Shown: one piece after another, positions 10,159 through 18,251 of the stretch
Layout of the letters: the number at the start of each line of letters is the position of its first letter
How positions within the stretch are numbered: the stretch's first letter is position 1
Origin: Gammaproteobacteria bacterium
Lineage (GTDB): Bacteria > Pseudomonadota > Gammaproteobacteria > GCA-2400775
Assembly: GCA_016765075.1 (NCBI GenBank)
Contig: JAESQP010000055.1
Coordinates: 1-35,516 of the forward strand
Reading direction: 5' to 3'
DNA: 35,516 nt
Notes under the pieces: model-generated
Seen by the model: only the letters and a program-made list of their open reading frames with translations
The model's database searches: none
Told to the model about the DNA's origin: nothing
Made by a program: the position numbers and the translations under genes

Positions 10159-11388
10159 ATGGATAACTCATTCGCACACATCCAACAACGGCGCCAGGAC
10201 TTCCCCATCCTCAAGCAGGATATTAATGGTAAACCCTTGGTCTATCTCGATAATGGTGCGACCACACAAAAACCACAAATCGTTATTGATACGCTACGTC
10301 AATACTACGAGCGCGATAATGCCAATGTTCATCGCGGCGTGCATACACTTAGCGCACGCGCAACCGACGCCTTTGAGGCTGCACGACATAAAGTTAGAAA
10401 TTTTATTAACGCCGCCAGTGAAAAAGAAATCATTTTTACTCGCGGCACTACCGATTCTATTAATCTCGTTGCCAATAGCTATGGCCATAGCCATATTAGT
10501 CAAGGCGATGAAATTCTCGTTAGCGCGATGGAACACCATTCCAATATTGTGCCCTGGCAAATGCTCTGCCAGCGTACCGGCGCAACGCTAAAAGTAATTC
10601 CAATTAACCAGCGTGGCGAATTATTGTTTGATGAATTCAAACAATTGATTTCGGCAAAAACCAAACTGCTGGCCATTGTTCACGTCTCCAATGCCTTAGG
10701 CTCGATAAACCCTATCGAAGACATGATTAAAATCGCGCATCAAAACGATGTGCCTGTCTTAGTCGATGGCGCGCAAGCGATTGCCCATATTGCCGTGGAT
10801 GTACAAGCACTGGACGTTGATTTTTATGCCTTCTCCGGCCATAAAATGTTTGGCCCTACCGGTATTGGTGTACTTTACGGTAAACAAGAACTGCTTGAGG
10901 CCATGCCACCCTATCAAGGTGGTGGCGACATGATTGCGACCGTGTCCTTTTCTGGTACAACCTACAATGACTTGCCCTATAAATTTGAAGCAGGCACGCC
11001 GAATATTGCCGGTGTGATCGGCCTGGGTGCTGCCATTGATTACCTTAGTGCCATTGGCCTGGATAATATTGCTGCTTATGAACATCATTTACTGGATGTC
11101 TTGACCCAACAAGCACAAAACATCGAAGGCTTGCGTATTATTGGCCAGGCAAAAAATAAAGCCAGCATCTTGTCATTTTTAGTTGACGGTGCACACGCTG
11201 CCGATATTGGTGAATTACTCGATCAACAAGGGGTTGCCATACGTGCTGGTCATCATTGCGCAATGCCGGTGATGGAATTTTTTCATATCAATGCCAGTGC
11301 CCGTGCATCGCTGGCGTTTTATAATAACGAAGAAGATATCAAACGATTTATTGCCGCACTGAATGCTGCTTTGGCTTTATTACGATAA
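10159..11388 (+). CDS. sufS: Cysteine desulfurase SufS
   Basis: A PLP enzyme that removes sulfur from cysteine for cluster assembly. The PLP lysine is K229 in SGHKMFG. The active-site cysteine is C367 in RAGHHCAMP, the class II (SufS/CsdA) signature. Conserved HVSNALG and VLVDGAQA stretches are present. The reading frame is open from TTG 10153, but ATG 10159 (409 residues) gives the normal N-terminus. It lies 12 nt after sufD. Its usual sulfur-acceptor partner SufE or SufU is not encoded in this operon. Confidence 0.95.
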   Translation: MDNSFAHIQQRRQDFPILKQDINGKPLVYLDNGATTQKPQIVIDTLRQYYERDNANVHRGVHTLSARATDAFEAARHKVRNFINAASEKEIIFTRGTTDSINLVANSYGHSHISQGDEILVSAMEHHSNIVPWQMLCQRTGATLKVIPINQRGELLFDEFKQLISAKTKLLAIVHVSNALGSINPIEDMIKIAHQNDVPVLVDGAQAIAHIAVDVQALDVDFYAFSGHKMFGPTGIGVLYGKQELLEAMPPYQGGGDMIATVSFSGTTYNDLPYKFEAGTPNIAGVIGLGAAIDYLSAIGLDNIAAYEHHLLDVLTQQAQNIEGLRIIGQAKNKASILSFLVDGAHAADIGELLDQQGVAIRAGHHCAMPVMEFFHINASARASLAFYNNEEDIKRFIAALNAALALLR

Positions 11389-11410
11389 TTAATATACTGG
11401 ACTAACGACA

Positions 11411-11941
11411 TTGATACCTCTTAAACGCGACTGCAAAGCAACGCTGATTCCGGTCGGCACTGAAATCACTATTCCCTCCGGCACCCAAGTGGTTGTTACA
11501 CAAGCCCTGGGTGGCAGCTTCACGGTTAACGTTGCAGGCAATCTAGCGCGTATCGCTGGTGAAGATGCCGACGCACTGGGGCTGGAACATACACTGATTA
11601 AAAAAGATGTCAGCAAAGTAGATGGTCCGGTTGATATAGAAGATGTATGGGAACAGCTACGCACTTGCTATGACCCGGAAATCCCCGTCAATATCGTTGA
11701 GCTTGGCTTGATCTATGAGTGTAAAACCACTGAGCTGGATGATGGCGGCAACCGGGTAGACATCACCATGACCCTGACTGCACCAGGCTGCGGTATGGGT
11801 CCAGTATTGGTCGACGATGCGCAGTCTAAAATCATGTCCATTGCCAACGTGACAGAAGTTAATTGTGAGCTGGTGTTTGACCCACCGTGGGATCAGAGCA
11901 TGATGTCTGAGGCTGCGCGCTTACAGACGGGGCTGATGTAG
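11411..11941 (+). CDS. sufT: Fe-S assembly protein SufT (MIP18/DUF59 family)
   Basis: A 176-residue protein with an N-terminal extension (IPSGTQVVVTQALGGSFTV) and a C-terminal DUF59 domain: YDPEIPVNIVELGLIY, then TLTAPGCGMGP with the conserved cysteine, and VFDPPWD. SufT proteins help in Fe-S protein maturation under high demand. The in-frame stop at 11390 leaves TTG 11411 as the likely start, with GGA about 9 nt before it. It is the last gene of the suf operon. Confidence 0.92.
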   Translation: MIPLKRDCKATLIPVGTEITIPSGTQVVVTQALGGSFTVNVAGNLARIAGEDADALGLEHTLIKKDVSKVDGPVDIEDVWEQLRTCYDPEIPVNIVELGLIYECKTTELDDGGNRVDITMTLTAPGCGMGPVLVDDAQSKIMSIANVTEVNCELVFDPPWDQSMMSEAARLQTGLM

Positions 11942-11959
11942 CATTTTCTGGTTCCTATG

Positions 11960-12020
11960 CTCCCCGTATCAAGCACGGAGCCTGCCCCGTACTTGATACG
12001 GGGGCAGGCTCCGCGTGGGA
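11960..12020. repeat. Palindromic repeat copy 3, double palindrome after sufT
   Basis: Two overlapping inverted repeats: CCCGTATCAAG with CTTGATACGGG, and CGGAGCCTGCCCC with GGGGCAGGCTCCG. It lies between the convergent sufT and DUF6580 genes and could fold strongly in RNA, so it may end transcription in both directions, although no T-run follows. Confidence 0.65.
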
Positions 12021-12055
12021 ATCCATATATTGCTATGTGCTGGCTAGCGTGTGCA

Positions 12056-12077
12056 TTCCCACGGAAGACCGTGGGAA
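12056..12077. repeat. Short palindrome, TTCCCACGG type
   Basis: Perfect 9-bp arms TTCCCACGG/CCGTGGGAA around a 4-nt loop, just before the DUF6580 stop codon. The repeat at 18189-18212 is a related GTTACCATGC/GCGTGGCAAC palindrome. Confidence 0.6.
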
Positions 12078-12085
12078 CGAGGGTA

Positions 12086-12646
12086 TTATGCGGCGGCTCT
12101 AAGAGAGCGCCAACGGCTAGACAGCAAAGCAAAGCCACCAAATAGAATAGCGCAGAAGAACAAATCACCGGCGATGGTATTACCAAAGAAAGGTATCGCC
12201 GCAATATAGGCAGCAATGAGCCCGGATACGGTATTAGGATAAATCTCCATGCTTAACCACGGACCAATATTGCTGACCAAAAAGAACAGCAGTGATGCAG
12301 ACAGGCTGGCACCAAATAATCGCAATACAGAGACCTTGGCTAACAACTGAGAACCCAGCACGGTAATCAAAGCAACAGCAAGCATTGTCCACGCTGCACT
12401 CGGGCTAACCCAAACAAATTGGCCGTAGAACTCTGCATACAACACATTGTTAATCACCAGGTCACTGATAAGCATGGCAATAACAGGTACTAACCAGGCA
12501 ATAGCAAGCGGCAAGAAGGCGCCTGCAAATAAGGCCATGGCACCTATAGCAGTGAAATTCGGCGGATGAGGCAGCAAGCGACTGAGCGCCGCAAATAAAA
12601 TAATCGCAATAATTGCGCTATAACGTGCTGAAAACAAACGATCCAT
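12086..12646 (-). CDS. DUF6580 family membrane protein
   Basis: A 186-residue hydrophobic protein with about five or six predicted membrane helices and the family-typical start RLLPHPPNFTAIGAMALFAG, then AMLISDLVINN. It is probably an inner-membrane transporter-like protein; the substrate is unknown. The frame is open from TTG 12652, but ATG 12646 is the better start. It is convergent with sufT. Confidence 0.8.
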   Translation of the reverse strand: MDRLFSARYSAIIAIILFAALSRLLPHPPNFTAIGAMALFAGAFLPLAIAWLVPVIAMLISDLVINNVLYAEFYGQFVWVSPSAAWTMLAVALITVLGSQLLAKVSVLRLFGASLSASLLFFLVSNIGPWLSMEIYPNTVSGLIAAYIAAIPFFGNTIAGDLFFCAILFGGFALLSSRWRSLRAAA

Positions 12647-12707
12647 AATCAAAAAACCAGTAAATAAGCGTGTATCTTAACACGCTCTATTGTACGCTAA
12701 ACTCGGT

Positions 12708-13115
12708 TCAAGATGGAGCCCGCCGCATCAAACCAGTGGGTAAACCGGCTTTGCGCCATTCCACCATATTGCCTTCCAGATGATAGAGCTTTCGCCAACC
12801 GCTCTGGTGTAACAAATCTATCGCTTTGTCAGCAAAAACACCTGTCTCACAATAAAGCACAATGTCATCGCCTTTCTCGGCTGGCACCTCGGTGAGGAAT
12901 TTTACCAAGTGACTATAGGGAATATTCGTTGCGCCCGGGATATGGCCCTTGGCATAGTCCTTTTCAGGCCGCACATCGATGACAACTGGCGCATCGTTGC
13001 TCTGGATTCGCGCAACCAAGGCATCCTGGTCGATCATGCTGACTTTAGGCTCGGCATCACATGCCACCAGGCAAAGCGCCAATAACGCAATAGCCCAATA
13101 TTTTACTGACGACAT
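12708..13115 (-). CDS. Rhodanese-domain lipoprotein
   Basis: The 135-residue protein begins with a lipoprotein signal (lipobox LVAC), so it is probably anchored on the periplasmic side of a membrane. A single rhodanese domain follows: VVIDVRPEKDYAKGHIPGA, then the active-site loop YCETG with the catalytic Cys. Rhodaneses move sulfane sulfur; the acceptor here is unknown. ATG 13115 is chosen because GGAGAGG lies 6-8 nt upstream, whereas a longer open frame up to 13166 lacks such a site. Confidence 0.88.
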   Translation of the reverse strand: MSSVKYWAIALLALCLVACDAEPKVSMIDQDALVARIQSNDAPVVIDVRPEKDYAKGHIPGATNIPYSHLVKFLTEVPAEKGDDIVLYCETGVFADKAIDLLHQSGWRKLYHLEGNMVEWRKAGLPTGLMRRAPS

Positions 13116-13234
13116 GACAATCCCTCTCCAAGCCAAACTAAAGTGACACTCAATTGAACTGAGCATGACACAAATTAGCTTACCTCTACAGTAATTATTA
13201 CGTCAACTAAATAGGTTAGCAGAAAGGGTGAAAG

Positions 13235-14011
13235 TTACTCTATTTTATAGTCGTAATCGAGAATTAAAGGCGCGTGATCAGAGAAGCGTTCATCCTTGTA
13301 TATACCCGCCGCAAGCACCTTGTCGGCCAAACCAGGGCTGATGACATGGTAATCGATGCGCCAACCCGTGTTATTAGCCCAAGCCTGACCACGGTTTGAC
13401 CACCAGGTGTATTGCTCCTCTTGCTGGTTAACGACACGAAAACCATCCACCATGCCGACTTCGTCGAACAGAGTGTCGAGCCAAGCCCGCTCTGCGGGCA
13501 AAAAACCTGAATTTTTTTGATTGCCACGCCAGTTTTTGATGTCGATCTTCTTGTGAGCGATATTCCAGTCGCCACAAATCACATAATCGCGGCCATCATT
13601 TTTCATCTCACGCAAACGCGGCATTAACCTGTCCATTACATCAAACTTGAGCGCTTGTCGTTCCTCACTCGCTGAAACCGAATGAAGATACAGTGATGCC
13701 ACGCTCAGTTGACCAAAATCAGCCTGAATATAACGGCCTTCACAATCGACATCAGGCCAACCTAGGCCGACTATAACCTTATCGGGTTTGTGACGCGTGT
13801 AAAGGGCAACCCCGCTATAACCCTTTTTCTCCGCATCGTGAAAATAGCGATGATAGCCCTCCGGAGAAAACACGGGATCGGACAATTGATGAAGCTGCGC
13901 TTTGGTTTCTTGTATACAGACCACATCAACATCTTGTTGCAGCATCCAGTCAAAAAAACCCTTACGCGCCGCAGCACGAATACCATTTAAATTTGCAGAA
14001 ATAATTTTCAT
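13235..14011 (-). CDS. xthA: Exodeoxyribonuclease III (AP endonuclease family)
   Basis: A 258-residue Mg-dependent nuclease of the ExoIII/APE1 family that acts in base-excision repair on abasic sites and DNA 3' ends. Catalytic motifs are intact: QETK (Glu35), GDWNIAH (Asp148, Asn150) and SDHAP (Asp245, His246). This argues against the related but inactive RNA-binding regulator Crc. The normal family N-terminus MKIISANLNGIR places the start at 14011. Confidence 0.95.
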   Translation of the reverse strand: MKIISANLNGIRAAARKGFFDWMLQQDVDVVCIQETKAQLHQLSDPVFSPEGYHRYFHDAEKKGYSGVALYTRHKPDKVIVGLGWPDVDCEGRYIQADFGQLSVASLYLHSVSASEERQALKFDVMDRLMPRLREMKNDGRDYVICGDWNIAHKKIDIKNWRGNQKNSGFLPAERAWLDTLFDEVGMVDGFRVVNQQEEQYTWWSNRGQAWANNTGWRIDYHVISPGLADKVLAAGIYKDERFSDHAPLILDYDYKIE

Positions 14012-14050
14012 AGAAAGTGAAATAACTAAAATGTGCAATAAGCAGGCAAA

Positions 14051-14434
14051 CTAAAAATCATCTTTATATTGAACAATAAAATTAACTTCGTCGAAATAAC
14101 CCGTAGCAACAAAGTCTGCGCTCATTTCTTTAATTTTCAGCGTATGAATACCGGGCTCTATTCCTGTCACCTCGTATTTCCCTGTCAAACCTGGCAACGG
14201 CTGCGGGTCACCATTATCAACATAGAGCATGGCAACGTTACCTGCTGTTTCAGGAACTAATACATATTCAATGGTCACATTACCTTGCTCTAACAACTGG
14301 CCATTATAAAGACCTGTAATGGTGATTCGTGATGGTGTAATCGAGCTTGTGCTTGATTCAGGCTCAGTTGCTGGCTCACAGGCAATAATAACAACTGAAA
14401 ATAGCAAAAAAAGGCTTAATTGGATGAATTTCAT
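14051..14434 (-). CDS. Putative lipoprotein of unknown function
   Basis: The 127-residue protein has a signal peptide with lipobox VIIAC, then a Ser/Thr-rich linker. The rest is predicted beta-rich (TITGLYNGQLLEQGNVTIEY, GKYEVTGIEPGIHTLKIKE) and resembles an immunoglobulin-like or Big-type fold. I do not recognise the family. It diverges from the BepA-like gene, sharing a short promoter region of about 65 bp. Confidence 0.7.
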   Translation of the reverse strand: MKFIQLSLFLLFSVVIIACEPATEPESSTSSITPSRITITGLYNGQLLEQGNVTIEYVLVPETAGNVAMLYVDNGDPQPLPGLTGKYEVTGIEPGIHTLKIKEMSADFVATGYFDEVNFIVQYKDDF

Positions 14435-14500
14435 AGTTTAATGACTAATATGATACATATTGATACACGATTTAACCGTGCTATCCGCTATATTATACGC

Positions 14501-15973
14501 ATGAAAGTAATGACCAAACCAACACTCATATTGGCAATGCTACTGACCTTAGCGGTCTGCATGAACAGTCACGCTGAAAATTTGCCCGATATTGGTGACG
14601 CTGCCGGACGTATTCTGACGCCAACAGATGAACACCAAATCGGCGCCCAGTTTTATCGTCGGCTACAACAATCTGTCACCCTGGTTGACGATCCGGAAAT
14701 AAATCAATACTTACGCGCACTGGGGTTATCACTTGTCTCTAACAGTGACAATCCATTTCAGCCCTATCTCTTTTTTGTCGTTGACGACCCAACTGTTAAT
14801 GCCTTTGCTGCACCCGGGGGCTACATTGGCATACACAGTGGCTTAATATTTGCCGCACGTAATGAGGGCGAACTAGCCTCTGTTCTTGCACATGAAATTG
14901 CGCATATTACTCAACGCCATATTGCTCGCGCCATCGAGGCGCAAACAAAATCAACACCACTCAATACGGCTGCTTTATTAGCAGCAATTCTGCTTGGCGC
15001 TAGTGGTAATGGACAAGCGGCAACCGCAGCAGTCGCAACAGTCGTAGCAGGGTCAGCACAGTCATCCATTAACTTTACACGCGCCAATGAAAAAGAAGCC
15101 GATCGCGCAGGCATTACCATCCTGGCACGATCGAACATTAACCCTGGCGCTATGGCAGACTTCTTTGGTCGTCTCGAACAAATCTCACGAGTCAACAAAA
15201 GCTCTCTGCCTGAGTTTTTACGTACCCACCCAGTGACGCAATCGCGCATCGCAGATTCACGTGCTCGCGCCGATCAATACACCAATCAACATAAAGAGCT
15301 TGGCCGCAAAGATAGCGAATATTTTCAATTAATCAAAGCGCGATTACGGGTACTGCTAGCAGATGATAAAAAAAATATCCTGCGCCAGTTTGAGTCAGAA
15401 GCAAACAAAAAAAATGCCAGCACCAGCACGCAATATGGTTATGCATTAGCGCTAACTCAACGTGGTCAGTACAGCAAAGCACGCAAAATATTAAATACCC
15501 TGCTAGCACAGTCACCGGACGACAATCACTATGTCAGCGCCCTGGCTAAAGTTGAACTCGGCGATAATAACAATACTGGCGCAATCAAACTACTTGCTGG
15601 CAGCCTTGAGCTAAACCCACACAATCACGCAGTCACCTTGAACTATGCCAAAGCATTACTGCTTGCAAACAAGGCGCAAGATGCACGTAAACTACTGCAA
15701 ACACACCTGCGCCGAAGCCAACCTCAACGTGCCTCTGGCGTGCAGTTTGCCTTAACCTACAAACTATTGGCGCAAGCCTTAGGTAAAACTGGCGCGACCA
15801 TAGAAGCCCATGAAGCACTGGCTGAATACTACCTGCTTAGCGGCAACAACAGCGGCGCTATAGAGCAACTTGAAATTGCTGTAAAGCTCGCTGAACGACA
15901 AGACAATCTAGCGGCACAGCGTATTGAAGCACGCCTGGAACAACTACAACCAAAGCAAGATGAAAAAGGCTAA
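14501..15973 (+). CDS. bepA: BepA-like periplasmic M48 metalloprotease with TPR domain
   Basis: A 490-residue protein, about the size of E. coli BepA (487). It has a Sec signal peptide ending near NSHA, an M48 protease domain with the zinc motif HEIAH (residues 131-135) and third ligand Glu199 in NEKEAD, then a C-terminal TPR region. BepA assists outer-membrane LptD assembly and degrades misassembled proteins. The frame is open from 14420, which overlaps the divergent lipoprotein gene; ATG 14501 gives a proper signal peptide (ATG 14510 is also possible). Confidence 0.92.
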   Translation: MKVMTKPTLILAMLLTLAVCMNSHAENLPDIGDAAGRILTPTDEHQIGAQFYRRLQQSVTLVDDPEINQYLRALGLSLVSNSDNPFQPYLFFVVDDPTVNAFAAPGGYIGIHSGLIFAARNEGELASVLAHEIAHITQRHIARAIEAQTKSTPLNTAALLAAILLGASGNGQAATAAVATVVAGSAQSSINFTRANEKEADRAGITILARSNINPGAMADFFGRLEQISRVNKSSLPEFLRTHPVTQSRIADSRARADQYTNQHKELGRKDSEYFQLIKARLRVLLADDKKNILRQFESEANKKNASTSTQYGYALALTQRGQYSKARKILNTLLAQSPDDNHYVSALAKVELGDNNNTGAIKLLAGSLELNPHNHAVTLNYAKALLLANKAQDARKLLQTHLRRSQPQRASGVQFALTYKLLAQALGKTGATIEAHEALAEYYLLSGNNSGAIEQLEIAVKLAERQDNLAAQRIEARLEQLQPKQDEKG

Positions 15974-16045
15974 ACTCGGTTTTATTTAGGACACACCAGT
16001 CCTAACATACAAAAGGTTCCCTTGGTGAATTCATAGAAACTACCA

Positions 16046-16072
16046 TGTCATTCCCGCGCAGTCGGGAATCCA
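16046..16072. repeat. TCATTCCCGCG-type palindrome upstream of GIY-YIG remnant A
   Basis: The palindrome ATTCCCGCGC/GTCGGGAAT is placed 15 nt before the ATG of the GIY-YIG pseudogene. The same unit precedes the GIY-YIG remnant at 18070 by a similar distance (18031-18056). Confidence 0.75.
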
Positions 16073-16086
16073 CGCATACTTAGCTT

Positions 16087-16379
16087 ATGCACAAACAACC
16101 TTGCGTTTACATACTTGCCAGCAAGAAAAACGGAACGCTCTATGTCGGTGTCACCAGCAATCTAGCCCAACGTATATGGCAGCACAAAAATAATCAGGCG
16201 CCAGGGTTCACTCAAAAATATAATGTTTACTACCTGCTTTATTACGAACAACATGAAACTATGGGGGGCTGCAATCACTCGTGAGAAACACTTTGAAGAA
16301 GTGGAAACGTAAATGGAAAATCAAGCTTATCGAGAATAATAACCCAGACTGGGGTGATCTATATGAGGAGATACTTTAG
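16087..16379 (+). pseudogene. GIY-YIG nuclease family gene, frameshifted (remnant A)
   Basis: The 5' frame encodes VYILASKKNGTLYVG, the GIY-YIG signature (variant VYI/YVG), followed by the conserved Arg in LAQRIWQHKNN. It stops early at TGA after a run of six G near 16261. Deleting one G restores GAAITRE. After a second shift, TLKKWKRKWKIKLIENNNPD and WGDLYEEIL run to TAG 16377-16379, the normal C-terminus of these ~95-residue proteins. So the gene is essentially full length but broken at least twice. The flanking palindromes suggest a mobile module. Confidence 0.8.
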
Positions 16380-16383
16380 AAAT

Positions 16384-16433
16384 GGATTCCTGCCCCGTGC
16401 TTAACACGGGGCAGGCTCTGCGCAGGAATGACG
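16384..16433. repeat. Palindromic repeat copy 4, after GIY-YIG remnant A
   Basis: Outer arms GGATTCCTGC and GCAGGAATGACG enclose an inner CCCCGTG/CACGGGG palindrome with GGCAGGCTCT. It starts five bases after the GIY-YIG stop codon. Nearly identical copies follow the other two remnants (17854, 18131). Confidence 0.8.
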
Positions 16434-16520
16434 AATAAAAATTTCAGATACTGAAGAGGCCGCGAAAACCCAAGCCTGTATCTACCCAAAAAAAACTTAA
16501 GCGAACAATAAATAAACCAG

Positions 16521-16595
16521 GGAACCTCTTGTATGTCTGAAAATGATAAATTAGGTAGCGTCTGAGTTATCATTTTCAGACATACAAGAGGTTCC
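16521..16595. repeat. Perfect 29-bp inverted repeat after the TerB-like gene
   Basis: Arms 16521-16549 and 16567-16595 are exact reverse complements around a 17-nt loop. The outer ends GGAACCTCT recall the IS/MITE ends at 18421 and 31952. The right arm touches the stop codon of the minus-strand gene at 16596. It could act as an RNA hairpin at that mRNA's 3' end, or be a small MITE. Confidence 0.85.
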
Positions 16596-17066
16596 TTAGC
16601 GTGTTGACGGTAACATAGCGGCTTCGGCGCGATGACGTGCTTGTATAAAATCCTGGTGTGGCACATAAAGCAGATCTGCCACCTGACGTACTAAATGTTC
16701 TTCATATTTATCTTTATCATTATCTGACAATGCGACTCGCCATAACATTTCGACCACATCAATTTTTTGCGGCAACGAATATTCCGCATTAATCAAACGT
16801 GTAAACGGGTACAAAGATGTCGCCTCATCAGCTGATACCTCAGCCAAACCCAACAGTTCTTTGGCTTCTTCAGCCGTCAAATCAAAGCTATCTTGCAAAG
16901 ACAATAATATTGATTTCAGCTCTTCAGAATTAACCTGATAATCTGCTCGCATTACCTCGACACATAATGTCGCGGCGGCAAGCCGTCGTTCATGCTCTTT
17001 ATCTATTGTCGCTTCTACAACAACTGAAAAATGCTGATTAAAGAACGTTTTTACCTTGCTTAGCAT
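16596..17066 (-). CDS. TerB-like (tellurite resistance TerB family) protein
   Basis: A 156-residue all-helical protein. The stretches LCVEVMRADYQVNSEELKSI and DVVEMLWRVALSDNDKD fit the two halves of a TerB domain, with acidic residues that may bind metal ions. Stand-alone TerB-like proteins of this type are common and mostly uncharacterised; tellurite resistance should not be assumed. It ends directly at a perfect inverted repeat. Confidence 0.75.
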   Translation of the reverse strand: MLSKVKTFFNQHFSVVVEATIDKEHERRLAAATLCVEVMRADYQVNSEELKSILLSLQDSFDLTAEEAKELLGLAEVSADEATSLYPFTRLINAEYSLPQKIDVVEMLWRVALSDNDKDKYEEHLVRQVADLLYVPHQDFIQARHRAEAAMLPSTR

Positions 17067-17163
17067 CGTATTATCCGAAAAAAGTGTGGCTTGCTATCAT
17101 ATCAGCTCTAAGCACGATGGCTGATATTGGCTCTGCATAAACCCCGTCAACTTAAAAAATTGA

Positions 17164-17733
17164 TCAACAATCAAAAGGCTGACCCGCTGCTTGCTGCCAC
17201 TCGTTTCGTAGCAAGCTCATGGTAACTACGGAATAGTATTTATCTTCATATCTAACAATATCACGATATCGTCCTTCATATTTAAAACCACATTTCTCAT
17301 AACAACGGATTGCAGTGGTATTAAAATCCATCACGCCAACGGCAAGACGATGCAGCGCTAACTGGGAAAATGCCATATTAATAAGTTGCAATACAATTGA
17401 TCGGCCGATTCCCTTGCCACGCTGAGCATCAACACCAACCAACACGCGAGAAATAAAAGCAGACTGGTTTTCAGCATCAAAGCCATCCAGTTCTATGTGA
17501 CCAACCACGTCACCACTGTCGTTATCCACGGCCTTGAATATCAAACGACTCGGTGGATCACCCTGCGACGTCTGCCAATACTGCTGGCACTGATTCTGCG
17601 TCAACGGAAATTCAAAGAAAGGTCCAGCCCAGCTTAATAGCAGCTCATTTTTGTCTCGAGAGGACGCTGCATCAAGCCATGACAAAAGACGGTTGATGTC
17701 AGCAAGTTCAAATGGCTTTAACTCAATATTCAA
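17164..17733 (-). CDS. GNAT family N-acetyltransferase (RimJ/RimL-like)
   Basis: A 189-residue acetyl-CoA-dependent transferase. The acetyl-CoA loop is RGKGIGRSIV (about residues 107-116). The later block AIRCYEKCGFKYEGRYRD is typical of the RimJ/RimL branch. The substrate cannot be told. The only reasonable start is TTG 17733 (no in-frame ATG before an upstream stop) and no good ribosome binding site is seen, so expression is uncertain. It borders the repeat island. Confidence 0.8.
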   Translation of the reverse strand: MNIELKPFELADINRLLSWLDAASSRDKNELLLSWAGPFFEFPLTQNQCQQYWQTSQGDPPSRLIFKAVDNDSGDVVGHIELDGFDAENQSAFISRVLVGVDAQRGKGIGRSIVLQLINMAFSQLALHRLAVGVMDFNTTAIRCYEKCGFKYEGRYRDIVRYEDKYYSVVTMSLLRNEWQQAAGQPFDC

Positions 17734-17808
17734 CAGGGGGGTTCTAAAATAAGTCCGGAGGATTTCTGATTGTACTATAAAGTATGAGATTAACTAAAGC
17801 GTAGCTAA

Positions 17809-17849
17809 GAAACCTGGGCTGGAGCGATGTGTACCAGGAGATTCTTTAG
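17809..17849 (+). pseudogene. GIY-YIG gene 3' remnant (remnant B)
   Basis: The last codons read NLGWSDVYQEIL then TAG, matching the C-terminal signature of these small nucleases (compare WGDLYEEIL in remnant A). A stop lies in the same frame just upstream, so only this tail is recognisable. A copy of the palindromic repeat starts five bases after the stop, as in remnants A and C. Confidence 0.6.
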
Positions 17850-17853
17850 GTAT

Positions 17854-17903
17854 GGATTCCTGCCCCGTGCTTAACACGGTGCAGGCTCTGCGCAGGAATG
17901 ACG
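17854..17903. repeat. Palindromic repeat copy 5, after GIY-YIG remnant B
   Basis: Nearly identical to 16384-16433 (CACGGTG in place of CACGGGG). The 17904-18030 stretch that follows has no recognisable gene. Confidence 0.8.
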
Positions 17904-18030
17904 TTAGTAGTTGATGGCGCGATTAAGTGGCTTCATCAAGGCGATTTCGAGTAATAAGCGCAATGTATGGAACACAAGTCTATCGCTTTACCCGCCTGTT
18001 CACTGCGCCGTCTTCCCGCTTTACCACGAC

Positions 18031-18056
18031 GTCATTCCCGCGCAGGCGGGAATCCA
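18031..18056. repeat. TCATTCCCGCG-type palindrome upstream of GIY-YIG remnant C
   Basis: ATTCCCGCGC/AGGCGGGAAT palindrome, 14 nt before the ATG of the internally deleted GIY-YIG copy. It matches the unit at 16046-16072. Confidence 0.75.
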
Positions 18057-18069
18057 GACAATCTCGCTT

Positions 18070-18126
18070 ATGACCAAACAACCTTGTGTTTATATACTCA
18101 CCAGCAAGAAAAACAGCACTCTTTAG
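18070..18126 (+). pseudogene. Internally deleted GIY-YIG gene (remnant C)
   Basis: An 18-codon frame, MTKQPCVYILTSKKNSTL, equals the N-terminus of remnant A (MHKQPCVYILASKKNGTL). It then jumps directly to the CTTTAG end of the gene, losing about 240 bp in between. Both flanking palindromes are kept at the same spacing. This is the form expected of a non-autonomous deletion derivative. Confidence 0.75.
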
Positions 18127-18130
18127 ATAT

Positions 18131-18180
18131 GGATTCCTGCCCCGTGTTAAGCGCGGGGCAGGCTCTACGCAGGAATGACG
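18131..18180. repeat. Palindromic repeat copy 6, after GIY-YIG remnant C
   Basis: Same outer arms GGATTCCTGC/GCAGGAATGACG as copies 4 and 5, with the inner arms CCCCGTG/GCGGGG slightly diverged. Confidence 0.8.
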
Positions 18181-18188
18181 TTTCCCTC

Positions 18189-18212
18189 GTTACCATGCTG
18201 GAGCGTGGCAAC
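18189..18212. repeat. Short palindrome GTTACCATGC/GCGTGGCAAC
   Basis: Ten-base arms with two mismatches around TGGA. It is related in form to the palindrome at 12056-12077. Confidence 0.5.
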
Positions 18213-18251
18213 CAAAAAATACTTACAACAAGATTGTTGACGATGTATCGC

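Noticed and set aside
11893-12216. Minus-strand ORF covering the end of sufT and the palindromes
   Set aside because: It overlaps sufT and the DUF6580 gene in other frames and consists mostly of repeat sequence.
14420-14500. Upstream extension of the BepA-like gene to 14420
   Set aside because: The extension would overlap the divergent lipoprotein gene and bury the signal peptide. ATG 14501 gives a normal export signal.
16046-18180. Possible CRISPR array
   Set aside because: The repeats are palindromic, unevenly spaced, and separated by coding remnants rather than by uniform spacers. No cas genes are present.
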